Source of the DNA: Burkholderia cepacia ATCC 25416
Lineage (GTDB): Bacteria > Pseudomonadota > Gammaproteobacteria > Burkholderiales > Burkholderiaceae
Length of the DNA stretch: 64,000 nt
Direction of reading: 5' to 3'
Assembly: GCF_001411495.1 (NCBI RefSeq)
Contig: NZ_CP012982.1
Coordinates: 2,108,001-2,172,000, forward strand
Shown: positions 1-9,249 of the stretch, in pieces
Numbering within the stretch: the stretch's first letter is position 1
Layout: the number at the start of each line of letters is the position of its first letter
Notes under the pieces: model-generated
Database searches by the model: none
Seen by the model: only the letters and a program-made list of their open reading frames with translations
Told to the model about the DNA's origin: nothing
Program-made: the position numbers and the translations under genes

Positions 1-866
1 TACGGCGGCGCGACTTCGACGAGATCCGCGCCGACGATGTTCAGGCCCTTCATCCCGCGGATGATTTCCAGGCCCTGCTGCACGGTGAGGCCGCCGATTT
101 CCGGCGTGCCGGTGCCGGGCGCGAACGACGGGTCGAGGCCGTCGATGTCGAAGCTGAGATACACCGGCGTGTCGCCGACGCGTTCGCGCACCTGCGCCAT
201 CAGCGGCGCGAGCGACTGGTTCCAGCATTCCTCCGCCTGCACGACGGTGAAGCCCTGCTGGCGGCACCAGTCGAAATCGTCCGCGTGGTAGCCGGTGCCG
301 CGCAGGCCGATCTGCGTGACCTTGTCGCATTGCAGCAGCCCGTCCTCCACCGCGCGGCGGAACGGCGTGCCGTGCGCGATCTTCTCGCCGAACATCGTGT
401 CGTTCACGTCCGCGTGCGCGTCGACGTGGACGACGGCGACCTTGCCGTACTTCTTGTGCAGCGCGCGCAGGATCGGCCACGCGATCGTGTGGTCGCCGCC
501 GAGCGTGATCGGCCGGCAGCCGTTCGCGACGATCTCGTCGTATGCCTCTTCGATGCGGCGCACCGAGTCCTTCAGGTCGTACGGGTTGGTCGCGACGTCG
601 CCGATGTCGGCCACCTGCAGCGAATCGAACGGTGCGGCGCGGGTGGCCATGTTGTACGGGCGCAGCAGCACGGATTCGGTGCGGATCTGGCGCGGGCCGA
701 AGCGCGAGCCCGAGCGGTTCGACGTGCCGAGGTCGAGCGGCACGCCGACGAAGCACACGTCGAGGCCGTCGGTCGTCTCGGCTTGCGGCAGGCGCATCAT
801 CGTGGCGATGCCGCCGAAGCGCGGCATCTCGTTGCCGCCCATCGGTTGATTGAGTTCGCGGGGCAT
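1..866 (-). CDS. Ureohydrolase (agmatinase/guanidinobutyrase type), C-terminus beyond window
   Basis: The protein hydrolyses a guanidino compound (agmatine or 4-guanidinobutyrate) to urea and an amine at a di-manganese centre in the cytosol. The reverse strand reads MPRELNQPMGGNEMPRFGG at the start. It then shows the arginase-family metal motifs GGDHTIAWP, HVDAHADVND and SFDIDGLDPSFAPGTGTPE. The ATG at 866 follows an AAGGAGA ribosome site. The frame stays open to base 1, so the C-terminus lies outside the window. The neighbouring PuuB-like oxidase and PotF-like protein fit amine catabolism. Agmatinase and guanidinobutyrase cannot be separated from sequence alone, so no gene symbol is given. 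Confidence 0.9.
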   Translation of the reverse strand, partial: MPRELNQPMGGNEMPRFGGIATMMRLPQAETTDGLDVCFVGVPLDLGTSNRSGSRFGPRQIRTESVLLRPYNMATRAAPFDSLQVADIGDVATNPYDLKDSVRRIEEAYDEIVANGCRPITLGGDHTIAWPILRALHKKYGKVAVVHVDAHADVNDTMFGEKIAHGTPFRRAVEDGLLQCDKVTQIGLRGTGYHADDFDWCRQQGFTVVQAEECWNQSLAPLMAQVRERVGDTPVYLSFDIDGLDPSFAPGTGTPEIGGLTVQQGLEIIRGMKGLNIVGADLVEVAPP

Positions 867-1024
867 GGGGCCGTCTCCTTTATCTGAGGTAAAGCGATCG
901 GCCGATGGTAGAGGAGAACGCCCGCGCGAAGATTTTGAAGTCGCAACGTTTACATCGACGGGGCTCGATGCAAGTGGCGCCGCCGCATCGACGCGGCGCA
1001 ACCGAACGCGGCCGCGCGGCCAGG

Positions 1025-1924
1025 TCAGGCCGGATCAGGCCGGCGCGAGAGGGCCGGCGGCGCGGCGCCGTCGTGCGGGCCGGAGGAAGGGAACGCGGTG
1101 GTCGCCGAGCCCCATGCGGCGAGTTCGCGCTTCGTGCGCACGCCGAGCTTCGCGAACGCGCGCTTCACGTACGACTCGGCCGACGCAACGCGCACGCCGA
1201 GGATCTCCGCCGTTTCCGGCACGGTCTTGCCGGAAAGCAGGTGCTTGCAGGTTTCGTATTCGCGCTTCGACAGCTTCACGCCGTCGGCCGCGAGGCGCGC
1301 GTCGAACTGCGCGAGCGGGTGGACTTCGGGCGTCGGGTGCGCAATGCGCCGCGCGGCCGTGGTCGACGCATGAAGTTCGAGCAGCGGGAACAGCACGTCG
1401 CTGATGCTGCGAAAGCGGTTCATCTCGGCGAGCGTGAACGGCGGCCGGTCGCGGCCGCGCTCCAGCGCGATCGAATGCTGCGAATAACGCGTGCCGCGTG
1501 CGAGCACGCATTCGTGGCCGATCTGCACGTCGTCGAACAGCCGCTGGCGGAATTCGCCGGGCGGGATCGCCGCGATGTCGCGCACGACGAGCATCGTGCC
1601 CGTCTTGCCGCGCAGCCCCGCGAACAGCGGGTCGCTGTCGAGAAAACGCTCGTAGTAGAGCGTCATCACGTCGGAGACGTCGGCGCTCGCCGCGCCGATG
1701 CCGCTGCTGCCGATCCATTCGCATCGGTAGCCGGTGGGCATCGAGCCGTCGACGCGCGAGCGTTCGACGTGCGCGACGTCGAGCGGCACCACTTCATTGA
1801 GCAATTGCGTGAGGCGCGGCACGAAGTGCGGCGTGCCGACCGTCTCGATCAGCTCGCCCAGCGCCTTGAACGACACGTTGAAGCGGTCGTTGTCGCGGTG
1901 GAAGGGGTTCACGTTGAGCAGCAT
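1025..1924 (-). CDS. LuxR-family transcriptional regulator (paralogue 1)
   Basis: This is a 299-residue LuxR-type regulator. An N-terminal ligand-sensing-like region of about 200 residues is followed by a LuxR helix-turn-helix at roughly residues 210-270 (LSKREYETCKHLLSGKTVPE, then ESYVKRAFAKLGVRTKREL). No luxI-type synthase is nearby, so it is an orphan (solo) regulator. It is paralogous to the regulator at 6353-7183, with the same YVKRAFAKLGVRT recognition-helix segment. It is divergent from the cupin/oxidase genes, and a G/C dyad with promoter spacing lies between them at 2037-2061. By inference it controls the amine-utilisation genes; the ligand is unknown. Confidence 0.85.
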   Translation of the reverse strand: MLLNVNPFHRDNDRFNVSFKALGELIETVGTPHFVPRLTQLLNEVVPLDVAHVERSRVDGSMPTGYRCEWIGSSGIGAASADVSDVMTLYYERFLDSDPLFAGLRGKTGTMLVVRDIAAIPPGEFRQRLFDDVQIGHECVLARGTRYSQHSIALERGRDRPPFTLAEMNRFRSISDVLFPLLELHASTTAARRIAHPTPEVHPLAQFDARLAADGVKLSKREYETCKHLLSGKTVPETAEILGVRVASAESYVKRAFAKLGVRTKRELAAWGSATTAFPSSGPHDGAAPPALSRRPDPA

Positions 1925-2036
1925 GCGGTTCCCCGGTGAAAAGCCGGCGGATTGTAGCGTCGGCCACGCAAAACGTCATTAGGGGGAAATCCCGGCAGGT
2001 GTCCTTGCGACCTGACCGGCCCCGGAAAACACCGCT

Positions 2037-2084
2037 TGTCCCCCCCGGAGGGGGGCATACCGGGGCAGTGTAAATGAGTAACTT
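2037..2084 (+). promoter_or_regulatory. Candidate LuxR-type operator and promoter for the cupin-oxidase operon
   Basis: The 25-bp dyad at 2037-2061 reads TGTC plus a C run, then a G run plus CATACC. It sits where a -35 box would be. Exactly 17 bp later comes TAACTT at 2079-2084, a plausible -10. The same dyad and spacing recur at 7335 and 9250. The location suits a class-II activator site. The binding protein is inferred to be one of the two LuxR paralogues. Confidence 0.55.
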
Positions 2085-2122
2085 TGTCTCTGTTTTTTTC
2101 AATCAAGAGACGAAAGATTCTG

Positions 2123-2467
2123 ATGACCAAACTGATCAAGGACATCCTGCCGCTCGGCGCAGGCATCGGCGAATTCACGAAGCTCGACTTCGGGATGGAC
2201 GAAAGCGACTGGCGCGCGGCGGAAGGCAAGAGCGGCAACTACCTCATCGGCTGGTGGGAAGGCAAGGTCGGCTCGGTGGAGTTTCCGGAAACCGCGGCCG
2301 ACGAAGCGGTGTGGCTCGTCGAGGGCCGGATCGCGCTGACCGACGTCGAAGGCAACCGCAAGGAATTCACGCCGGGCCAGGGCTACCTGCTGCCGGCCGG
2401 CTTCGCGGGCCGCTGGGAGACGATCGAGGACGCGAAGAAGTTCTACGTGCTGCTCGAGAAGTCGTGA
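2123..2467 (+). CDS. Small cupin-domain protein (DUF861/cupin_3 type)
   Basis: This 114-residue protein is a single RmlC-like cupin barrel of the DUF861 group. The pattern is WWEGKVGSVEFPET, then EAVWLVEGRIALTD, then FTPGQGYLLPAGFAGRWE. I chose the ATG at 2123 (MTKLIKDILPLG) over the upstream in-frame ATG at 2084 because an AAGAGA-like site precedes it and the extra residues do not resemble the family. It lies 70 bases upstream of the FAD oxidase and is probably co-transcribed with it. Such cupins often sit beside amine-oxidising enzymes, but no specific reaction can be assigned. Confidence 0.85.
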   Translation: MTKLIKDILPLGAGIGEFTKLDFGMDESDWRAAEGKSGNYLIGWWEGKVGSVEFPETAADEAVWLVEGRIALTDVEGNRKEFTPGQGYLLPAGFAGRWETIEDAKKFYVLLEKS

Positions 2468-2539
2468 TGGCCGAAGCCGCCGCCGTGGTGTCGTCGTCCG
2501 TGTGACGCGCGCCCGGCGGCGGTTTCGTTTCCGCGTGTG

Positions 2540-4009
2540 ATGGCAGGGATCATGGAAATGGAAGTCAAGGCAAGAGAGACTGCACCGGCGCAGGCGCACG
2601 CATTGCGTGGCGCGCCGGTCGCATTGGGCGTCGAGGCGGCGCTCGCGAATACGAAGCTGTTCCCGTACTGGCTCGACAACCCGGCCGCGCCGGCCACCGA
2701 GCCGGAACTCGTCGGCGACGTGAGCGCCGACCTGCTGATCGTCGGCGGCGGCTTCACGGGGCTGTGGTCGGCCGTGCAGGCGAAGGAACAGATGCCGCAC
2801 CTGAACGTGGTGCTGATCGAGGCCGGCAAGGTCGCGCACGGCGCATCGGGCCGCGCGGGCGGGATCATCTCGACGTCGGTGATGCACGGGCTGCCGAATG
2901 CGGTGCGCGTGTTCCCGAACGACATCGCGCAGCTCGAGGCGTTCGGCCATCACAACCTCGACGGCTTCGAGGAAACGCTGAAGCGTTACGACATCGACGC
3001 CGACATCGAGTGGAACGGCGAGATGACGGTCGCGGTCGATCCCGAGCACATCGCGCACCTGAAGGGCGATTACGACCTGCATCGCGAGTACGGCCACAAC
3101 GTCGTGCTGCTGAACCGCGACGAAACGCTCGAACAACTGAATTCACCGCTGTTCGCGGGCGCGCTGTGGTCGCGTAACCGCAGCGGCATCGTGCATCCGG
3201 CGAAGCTCGCGTGGGGGCTGAAGCGCGCGGCGCTGTCGCTCGGCGTGAAGCTGTACGAGCACACGCCGCTCGTGACCGTGACCGACGAAGGCAGCACCGT
3301 GTTCGTGAAGACGCCGAAGGGCAGCGTGCGCGCGCCGCGCGTCGTGTTCGGCAGCGGCACCGCGAAGGTCGGGATTCCCGACATCAACCGCCGCGTGATG
3401 CAGGTGCGCGACCACGTGCTCGCCACCGAGCCGCTCACCGACGAGCAGCTCGCGCGGATCGGCTGGAAGAATCGCCAGGGCGTGTACGACACGCGCACGC
3501 AGCTCAACTATTTCCGCCTGACGAAGAACAACAACATCATCTTCGGCGGCCTGGTGAGCTATCACTTCGACGGCGATCCGGAACCGCATCAGGACGGCCG
3601 GCGCGAGACGTATTACCGGCTCGCGGAAGCGTTCTACCGCACCTTCCCGCAATTGAGCGACGTGCGCTTCTCGCATGCGTGGGGCGGCCCGATCGACTAT
3701 TGCTCGCGCGGCTCGGTGTTCGCGAAGCGCTATCTCGGCGACAAGGCCGTGTTCGTCGCCGGCTATACGGGTTTCGGCGTCGCGGCGAGCCGGTTCGGCG
3801 CGTTCATGGGGCTGAACATCCTGTTCGATCGCGACAGCCCCGAGCGCAAGCTCGACATCGCGAACCAGAGCCCGAGCTACATCCCGCCCGAGCCGATGCG
3901 CTGGGTCGCCGCGAAGATCACGTTCCATGCGTTCGACGGCGCGGATGCGGAAGGCGGCTGGAAGCGCGCGTGGATCAGCGGCATCAAGGCGATGGGCTTC
4001 CCGATGTAA
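2540..4009 (+). CDS. FAD-dependent amine oxidoreductase, PuuB-like (DAO family)
   Basis: A 489-residue flavoprotein of the DAO family, closest in layout to gamma-glutamylputrescine oxidoreductase. It would oxidatively deaminate an amine substrate to an aldehyde with release of peroxide. The FAD dinucleotide-binding motif ADLLIVGGGFTGLWSA lies near residue 65, followed by EAGKVAHGASGRAGGI, typical of PuuB and OrdL proteins. A C-terminal flavin contact FVAGYTGFGVAASRFGA is present. ATG codons at 2540 and 2552 are both possible starts. It follows the cupin and precedes an MFS carrier, forming a probable catabolic operon. The precise amine is unknown. Confidence 0.85.
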   Translation: MAGIMEMEVKARETAPAQAHALRGAPVALGVEAALANTKLFPYWLDNPAAPATEPELVGDVSADLLIVGGGFTGLWSAVQAKEQMPHLNVVLIEAGKVAHGASGRAGGIISTSVMHGLPNAVRVFPNDIAQLEAFGHHNLDGFEETLKRYDIDADIEWNGEMTVAVDPEHIAHLKGDYDLHREYGHNVVLLNRDETLEQLNSPLFAGALWSRNRSGIVHPAKLAWGLKRAALSLGVKLYEHTPLVTVTDEGSTVFVKTPKGSVRAPRVVFGSGTAKVGIPDINRRVMQVRDHVLATEPLTDEQLARIGWKNRQGVYDTRTQLNYFRLTKNNNIIFGGLVSYHFDGDPEPHQDGRRETYYRLAEAFYRTFPQLSDVRFSHAWGGPIDYCSRGSVFAKRYLGDKAVFVAGYTGFGVAASRFGAFMGLNILFDRDSPERKLDIANQSPSYIPPEPMRWVAAKITFHAFDGADAEGGWKRAWISGIKAMGFPM

Positions 4010-4016
4010 GCGACAC

Positions 4017-4037
4017 GGCGGCCCGGGCCGGGCCGCC
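4017..4037 (+). terminator. GC-rich hairpin between oxidase and MFS genes
   Basis: A perfect 9-bp stem (GGCGGCCCG, loop GGC, CGGGCCGCC) starts 7 bases after the oxidase stop. It has no T tract, so it may be a weak terminator or an mRNA-stabilising structure inside the operon. Confidence 0.45.
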
Positions 4038-4096
4038 GCCATACCCGACTCCCTCGAGGAGACGGTCCGCGCCGCGGACACGGAGAGAGACACCGA

Positions 4097-5287
4097 ATGA
4101 ACGTAGTGAACCTGCAGGACGAAGCGCGACAGGAAAGCGCGCCGTTCGTCGTCGTGATGCTGCTGCTCGGCATCCTCGGGCCGACGGTCTTCCTCGGCCT
4201 GCCCGCGATCGTCGGGCAGGTCGAACGCCATTGGGGCTTCGGCGAAGCGGCGCTCGGGCTGTCGAGCTTCATCGAGGTGCTCGGCGAATCGACGGGCACG
4301 CTGCTCGTCGCGTTCGTGCTCGGCCGCCAGCCGGTGCGGTGGGTGCTCGCGGGCGCGGTGACGCTCGCGGCCGGCGCGAACCTCGGCACGCTCGCGACGC
4401 ACGGGCTCGTCGCGTATTCCGCGTTGCAGTTCATCGCGGGCGTCGGCTCGGGCGGCCTGAACGGCATCGCGCTGCGCTACCTGTCGTACTCGCGCGCGCC
4501 GGAACGCAATCTCGGGATCATGCTGATGGGGCAGGTGACGTGGAGCATGGTGCTGCTGGCCTACATCTTCCCGATGCTGAGCGACGCATGGGGCGCGCAC
4601 GGCGTGTTCGGTTTCGTCGCATGCGTGCTCGGCGTATTCGTGCTCGCGACGCCGCTGTTTCGCCGGGGCGAGACGCTGGCCGCCCCGGCACCGGCCGGCG
4701 TCGCCGGCCGCATCGACCGCCGGGGCGCGATGCTCGTGCTGTGCGCGCAGCTCGCGCTGTACGGCGGCGTCGGCGTCGTGTGGACCTTCCTCGAGAAGAT
4801 CGGCACCGCGGCGGGCCTGAGCGGCAGGTCGGTGTCGCTCGTGCTCGGCATCGCGAACATCGCGAGCCTCGTGATCTGCGCGGCGATGCCGAAGCTCGGC
4901 GCGGGCGCGGGCCTGCGCCGCTGGGCGCTCGTCAACCTCGGCGGCTGCGCGGTCGCGGCCGTGCTGCTCGCGATGCCGGCATCGGCCATGACGTTCACGC
5001 TCGGCGCGGTCGTGTTCATCGGCTGCTGGACCGGCGGCGCGCTGCTGATCTACGCGACGATTCCGCAGTACGACCTGGTCGGCAAGTCGGCCGCGCTGTC
5101 GCCGGGCTGCGTCGCGCTCGGCTACGGCATCGGCTCGGTCGCGGGCGGCTCGCTGATCGAGCGCGCAGGCACGCAGTCGGCGCTGATCGCGGCGATCGTG
5201 CTGTGCGCGGTGGCGTTCCTGTGCTACCGGCGGCTGCGGCCGGCCGTGTTCGGCATGGAACGCGCGCTCGCGGTGGCACCTGAATGA
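4097..5287 (+). CDS. MFS transporter
   Basis: This 396-residue integral membrane protein has about twelve hydrophobic segments and belongs to the major facilitator superfamily. Starting at ATG 4097 it reads MNVVNLQDEARQESAPFVVV, with the first membrane helix at residues 15-35. The central charged loop is short and there is no large soluble domain. It lies between the amine oxidase and a LysR regulator on the same strand, so it probably moves an amine-derived substrate or product. The substrate cannot be read from the sequence. Confidence 0.85.
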   Translation: MNVVNLQDEARQESAPFVVVMLLLGILGPTVFLGLPAIVGQVERHWGFGEAALGLSSFIEVLGESTGTLLVAFVLGRQPVRWVLAGAVTLAAGANLGTLATHGLVAYSALQFIAGVGSGGLNGIALRYLSYSRAPERNLGIMLMGQVTWSMVLLAYIFPMLSDAWGAHGVFGFVACVLGVFVLATPLFRRGETLAAPAPAGVAGRIDRRGAMLVLCAQLALYGGVGVVWTFLEKIGTAAGLSGRSVSLVLGIANIASLVICAAMPKLGAGAGLRRWALVNLGGCAVAAVLLAMPASAMTFTLGAVVFIGCWTGGALLIYATIPQYDLVGKSAALSPGCVALGYGIGSVAGGSLIERAGTQSALIAAIVLCAVAFLCYRRLRPAVFGMERALAVAPE

Positions 5288-5416
5288 CGGTTTCGACGCG
5301 CGCCGCTGCCGATGGCGGCGCGCGTCCGGTCCGGTTCATCGGCGAAGGCGGCGGGCGTGGCGCGCGATGCGCGTCGTGCCGGCCGGGCAACGCGCACACG
5401 CGCAGCGGCTTCAGGC

Positions 5417-6337
5417 ATGTTCTCGAATACTTCCGATCTCGATCTCCGGCTCATCCGGGTCTTTCTGGCCGTCGTCGACGCACGCGGCATCACGGCCGCC
5501 GAGGCGTCGCTCGGCGTGCGGCAGTCGACCATCAGCACGCAACTGTCGGCGCTCGAAGCGCGCGTCGGCTTCAAGCTCTGCGATCGCGGGCGCGGCGGCT
5601 TTCGCCTGACGTCGAAGGGCGAACGCTTCGCGGCCACCGCACGCACGCTCGTCGCGGCGACCTCCGAATTCGTCGCGCGTGTGCGCGACATCGACCGCAA
5701 GCTGGTCGGCACGTTGTCGATCGGCCTGATCGGCCAGGCGCCGCTCGTCGAGAACGCGCGCCTGGCCGATGCGATCGGCGCATTCCGCAAGCGTGACCAG
5801 GCCGTCACGTTCGCGATGAAGGTCGCGTCGCCGCAGGAACTCGAGGAAAGCCTCGTCAACAACCAGCTCGATCTCGCGATCGGGTATTTCTGGCATCGCG
5901 TGCCCGGGCTGCTCTACACGCCGCTGTTCACCGAGCAGCAGGTGATCTACTGCGGGCGCGGGCATCCGCTGTTCCATGCGTCGCGGCCCGTGACGGCGGA
6001 CGACCTGCAACTGCACGACTGGGTGTGGCGCACCTATCCGGTGCCGGAGGAGCAGTATCCGCTGCCCGAGCGGCGCGTGACCGCGAGCGCGGACAGCATC
6101 GAGGCCGCGACGATCCTGATCCTGTCGGGCGGCCATCTCGGCTACCTGCCCGCGCACTACGCGGAGCCGTTCGAGCAGCGCGGGCTCGTGAAGGCCGTCG
6201 GCCGCGCGACGTTCAGCTTCGACGTGCCGCTGCATCTCGCGATGAAGCGCAGCACGAGCGACAAGCCGATCGTCGACGCGTTCTGCGAGGACCTGCTGCG
6301 CGCCTTCAACATCAAGGCGGCCGCGCTGGCCGCGTAA
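5417..6337 (+). CDS. LysR-family transcriptional regulator
   Basis: A 306-residue LysR-type regulator. The N-terminal winged helix-turn-helix reads LRLIRVFLAVVDARGITAAE and continues to LGVRQSTISTQLSALE. A C-terminal periplasmic-binding-like effector domain (PBP2 fold) begins near residue 90 (GTLSIGLIGQAPLVEN). The start is set at ATG 5417 (MFSNTSDLDLRL); the longer frame from 5312 adds low-complexity Arg/Ala residues not seen in the family. It lies downstream of the MFS gene on the same strand and may regulate it. No effector is identifiable. Confidence 0.85.
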   Translation: MFSNTSDLDLRLIRVFLAVVDARGITAAEASLGVRQSTISTQLSALEARVGFKLCDRGRGGFRLTSKGERFAATARTLVAATSEFVARVRDIDRKLVGTLSIGLIGQAPLVENARLADAIGAFRKRDQAVTFAMKVASPQELEESLVNNQLDLAIGYFWHRVPGLLYTPLFTEQQVIYCGRGHPLFHASRPVTADDLQLHDWVWRTYPVPEEQYPLPERRVTASADSIEAATILILSGGHLGYLPAHYAEPFEQRGLVKAVGRATFSFDVPLHLAMKRSTSDKPIVDAFCEDLLRAFNIKAAALAA

Positions 6338-6352
6338 ATCCAGGCCGCGCGT

Positions 6353-7183
6353 TCAGCAGTCGACGAGTACCCAGTCGAACAGCTCGCGGCGCGTGCGCAC
6401 GCCGAGCTTCGCGAACGCGCGCTTCACGTACGACTCGGCCGTCGACAGCTTCACGTCGAGCTGCTGCGCGGCCTCGGGCACCGAGCGCCCGCACAGCATC
6501 AGCCGGCAGATCTCGTGCTCGCGGCGCGACAGCTGCACATCCTGCCGTTCGAGGCGCGCGTCGAAACTCGCCTGCGACGCGGCATTCACCGACACCGCCG
6601 CCACGCGCCGCGCCGCACAGGTGTGCGCATGCAGCTCGAACATCGGGAACAGCAGGTCGACCATCTGCCGGAAGTGAAACAGCTCGTCCGTGGTGAACGC
6701 GGCGCGCCCGACCGTGCGCGCGAGCCCGAGCGCGTATTGCAGGTGCGCGTTGCCGTGCACGAGCAGGCATTCCTGCCCGATGCCGGGCTCGTCGAAGATC
6801 CGGCGGCGGAACTCGCCCTGCGCGATGCCGTCGACATGGCGCTGCACGAGCAGCGTGCCGGGTTTGCCGCGCAGCGGCGCGACCAGCGGATCGGCCTGGC
6901 AGTAGTCCTGGTAGTAGATGTCCATCACGCGCAGCGTATCGGCCGCGAAGCGCAGGCTGCCGCTGCCGAGCCATTCGACGACGAAACCCGACGTGCTGCC
7001 CGTGTCGGCGCGCCAGCGCTCGAGGTGCACGGCGTCGGCGTCGATGCTGTCGTTGACGAACTCCGTGACCGCGCCGACGAAATCCGGCGTGCCGACCGCG
7101 CGCAGCGTCGCGCCGAGTGAGTCGGGACGCACGCCGATCAGATAGTGGCCGCGGGCGGCAGGGTCGGGCTGGAGAAGTCGCAT
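6353..7183 (-). CDS. LuxR-family transcriptional regulator (paralogue 2)
   Basis: This 276-residue LuxR-type regulator is paralogous to the one at 1025-1924. A sensing region (residues about 15-200) precedes a C-terminal helix-turn-helix of about 55 residues: LSRREHEICRLMLCGRSVPE, then ESYVKRAFAKLGVRTRREL. The start is ATG 7183 (MRLLQPDPAARGHYL); the upstream in-frame extension runs through the divergent promoter. It is divergent from the amidohydrolase, with a copy of the shared dyad between them. No acyl-homoserine lactone synthase is present. It is an inferred regulator of the amine-related genes. Confidence 0.85.
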   Translation of the reverse strand: MRLLQPDPAARGHYLIGVRPDSLGATLRAVGTPDFVGAVTEFVNDSIDADAVHLERWRADTGSTSGFVVEWLGSGSLRFAADTLRVMDIYYQDYCQADPLVAPLRGKPGTLLVQRHVDGIAQGEFRRRIFDEPGIGQECLLVHGNAHLQYALGLARTVGRAAFTTDELFHFRQMVDLLFPMFELHAHTCAARRVAAVSVNAASQASFDARLERQDVQLSRREHEICRLMLCGRSVPEAAQQLDVKLSTAESYVKRAFAKLGVRTRRELFDWVLVDC

Positions 7184-7334
7184 GGTCGGACGAAGGCGGT
7201 CGGGAGACAGCGCGACGTTACGCGAACGCCGTGCACGCGTCAGCCGGGAATTCACCGGATCACCCCCACGGATTTCGTGCGTTGTCCCCAAAACGACGAC
7301 AAGACCGAACGTGCGGCGGCCGGAATTCGTCCAA

Positions 7335-7382
7335 GCCCCGGCGGCGGGGGGGCATACCGGCGCGAATCGTCTGCCTATAGTG
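7335..7382 (+). promoter_or_regulatory. Candidate LuxR-type operator and promoter of the amidohydrolase
   Basis: The dyad at 7335-7359 ends in GGGGGGCATACC. Fourteen bases (GGGGGGCATACCGG, 7348-7361) are identical to the site at 2050-2063. After CATACC comes exactly 17 bp and then TATAGT (7377-7382), a good -10 box. This supports a shared activator site replacing the -35. Binding is inferred. Confidence 0.6.
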
Positions 7383-7421
7383 AAAGCACTTCGAAAACCT
7401 GATGACCAGAAAGGACAGGCC

Positions 7422-9146
7422 ATGCAGATGCAACCGACGCACGCCGCCACGACGCCGGCGGATTTCGTTCTGACCAACGCGAAGGTCTATACCGTCGATC
7501 CGCACAAGCCCTGGGCGCAGGCCGTCGCCGTGCGCGACGGCCGGATCGTCCATGTCGGCGACACGGCGGCCGTGCAGGCGTACGTCGGCGCGCGGACGAA
7601 GGTCGTCGACGCGGCCGGCCGGCTCGTGCTGCCGGGCTTCGTCGAATCGCACTGGCACTTCGAGACGACCGCGTTCGCGTTCCAGGCGTTCGTGAACGAC
7701 GAGGATCCGCAGAAGGTGCTCGGCGCGCTGCGCGCGTACGTCGAATCGCATCCGGACGAGCCGGCGATCACCGGGATGGGCTGGGTGCAGGTGACGATTC
7801 CGCCGGCGCTGCTGCGCAAGGAGACGCTCGACGCGATCTGCGCGGATCGCCCCGTGTGCCTGCTGTCGACCGATTTCCATACGATGTGGGTGAACTCGAA
7901 GGCGCTGGAGATCGCCGGCATCGACGCGTCGACGCCGCCCGTGCAGGAAGGCGCGAGCTGGTTCGAGAAGGACGCGGCGACCGGCGAGCCGACCGGCCTG
8001 ATCGTCGACGGCGCCGCGTATTCGTTGCTGATGCAGCGGATCAGCGCGGCCGGCCTGCTGCCGACCGGCATCGACCTGTACCTGAAATCGATCCCGCCGT
8101 GGCAGAAGAAGCTGTGCGCGGCCGGCGTGACGACCGTGTTCGACGCGGGCTTCTTCGACGCGAGCGGCGACCAGTCGCTGCTGTACGAGACGCTGCAGAC
8201 GATGGAGCGCGCGGGCGACCTGAAGCTGCGGGTGGTCGGCAGCGTCGCGGTGATCGGCGAGATCGACGACCCGGTCGGCACGCTCGTCCGGTATCGCGAG
8301 CAGTACGATTCGCCGCTCGTGAAGGCGCGCGCATTGAAGCTGTTTCTCGACGGCACCGAGGCGAACCACACCGCGTACCTGCTCGAACCGTACGCGGACC
8401 GCCCGGACACCTGCGGCGCGCCGACGATGCCGGCCGACACGTTCAACCGCTATCTGGTCGAGGCCGATCGCGCGAATGCGAACGTGATGGTCCATTGCGT
8501 CGGCGATGCGGCCGTGCGGATGGCGCTCGACGGTTTCGACGCGGTGAACCGCACGAACCCGCCGCGCGATCGCCGCCACGTGATCACGCACGCGTTCCTC
8601 ACGCATCCGGACGACATCCCGCGCTTTCGCCGCGCGGGCGTGATGGCGAACACGCAGCTGCAATGGGGCGTGGTCGACGCGTACACCGAGCAGCTGCGCG
8701 ACCACTACGGCCACGAGCGCTGGAGCAGCATGTACAAGTTCCGCACGTTCCTCGACGAAGGCGTGACGGTGTCGATCGGCATGGACGGCCTCGCTTGCCA
8801 GTGTCGCTGCCAGCACAAGCCGCTCGAACACATCGAGTCGGGCCATACGCGCCAGCTCGCGGGCGAGCCCGATGCGCCGGTGTTTCCGGACATCGCCGAG
8901 CGCCTGAGCATTCCGCAACTGATCGCCGCGTACACGATCCACGGCGCGTACCAGCTCGGGATGGAGCACGAGGTCGGCTCGCTGACGCCCGGCAAGCGCG
9001 CGGATCTCGTCGTGCTCGAGAACGACCTGTTCGAGGTCGGCCAGTACGACATCGGCCGCATCGACGTCGGGCTGACGATGATGGGCGGCCGCATCACGCA
9101 CGTGGACGACGATTTCGGCGCACGCACGGGTGTGCAGGCGTCCTGA
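7422..9146 (+). CDS. YtcJ-like metal-dependent amidohydrolase (amidohydrolase_3)
   Basis: A 574-residue member of the YtcJ branch of the amidohydrolase superfamily, a TIM-barrel hydrolase acting on C-N bonds at a metal centre. The N-terminal composite beta-sandwich reads DFVLTNAKVYTVDPHKPWA. The first metal motif VLPGFVESHWHFE is near residue 70, HAFLTHPDDIPRF supplies a later metal-site histidine, and GSLTPGKRADLVVLE is the typical C-terminal return to the small domain. The start at 7422 (MQMQPTHAATTPADFVL) follows GGACAGGC. Divergent from LuxR paralogue 2. The substrate is unknown; an N-acyl or formamide compound from amine breakdown is possible. Confidence 0.8.
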   Translation: MQMQPTHAATTPADFVLTNAKVYTVDPHKPWAQAVAVRDGRIVHVGDTAAVQAYVGARTKVVDAAGRLVLPGFVESHWHFETTAFAFQAFVNDEDPQKVLGALRAYVESHPDEPAITGMGWVQVTIPPALLRKETLDAICADRPVCLLSTDFHTMWVNSKALEIAGIDASTPPVQEGASWFEKDAATGEPTGLIVDGAAYSLLMQRISAAGLLPTGIDLYLKSIPPWQKKLCAAGVTTVFDAGFFDASGDQSLLYETLQTMERAGDLKLRVVGSVAVIGEIDDPVGTLVRYREQYDSPLVKARALKLFLDGTEANHTAYLLEPYADRPDTCGAPTMPADTFNRYLVEADRANANVMVHCVGDAAVRMALDGFDAVNRTNPPRDRRHVITHAFLTHPDDIPRFRRAGVMANTQLQWGVVDAYTEQLRDHYGHERWSSMYKFRTFLDEGVTVSIGMDGLACQCRCQHKPLEHIESGHTRQLAGEPDAPVFPDIAERLSIPQLIAAYTIHGAYQLGMEHEVGSLTPGKRADLVVLENDLFEVGQYDIGRIDVGLTMMGGRITHVDDDFGARTGVQAS

Positions 9147-9249
9147 ACGAGCATCCCGGCTGACGAAGCGGCGACGGAATCTTTCGGGATGCTTTCGTTT
9201 TCGCGGCTCGGCGCATCCGGCCGGAAGCGGATGCGCCGATTGTGCGGCG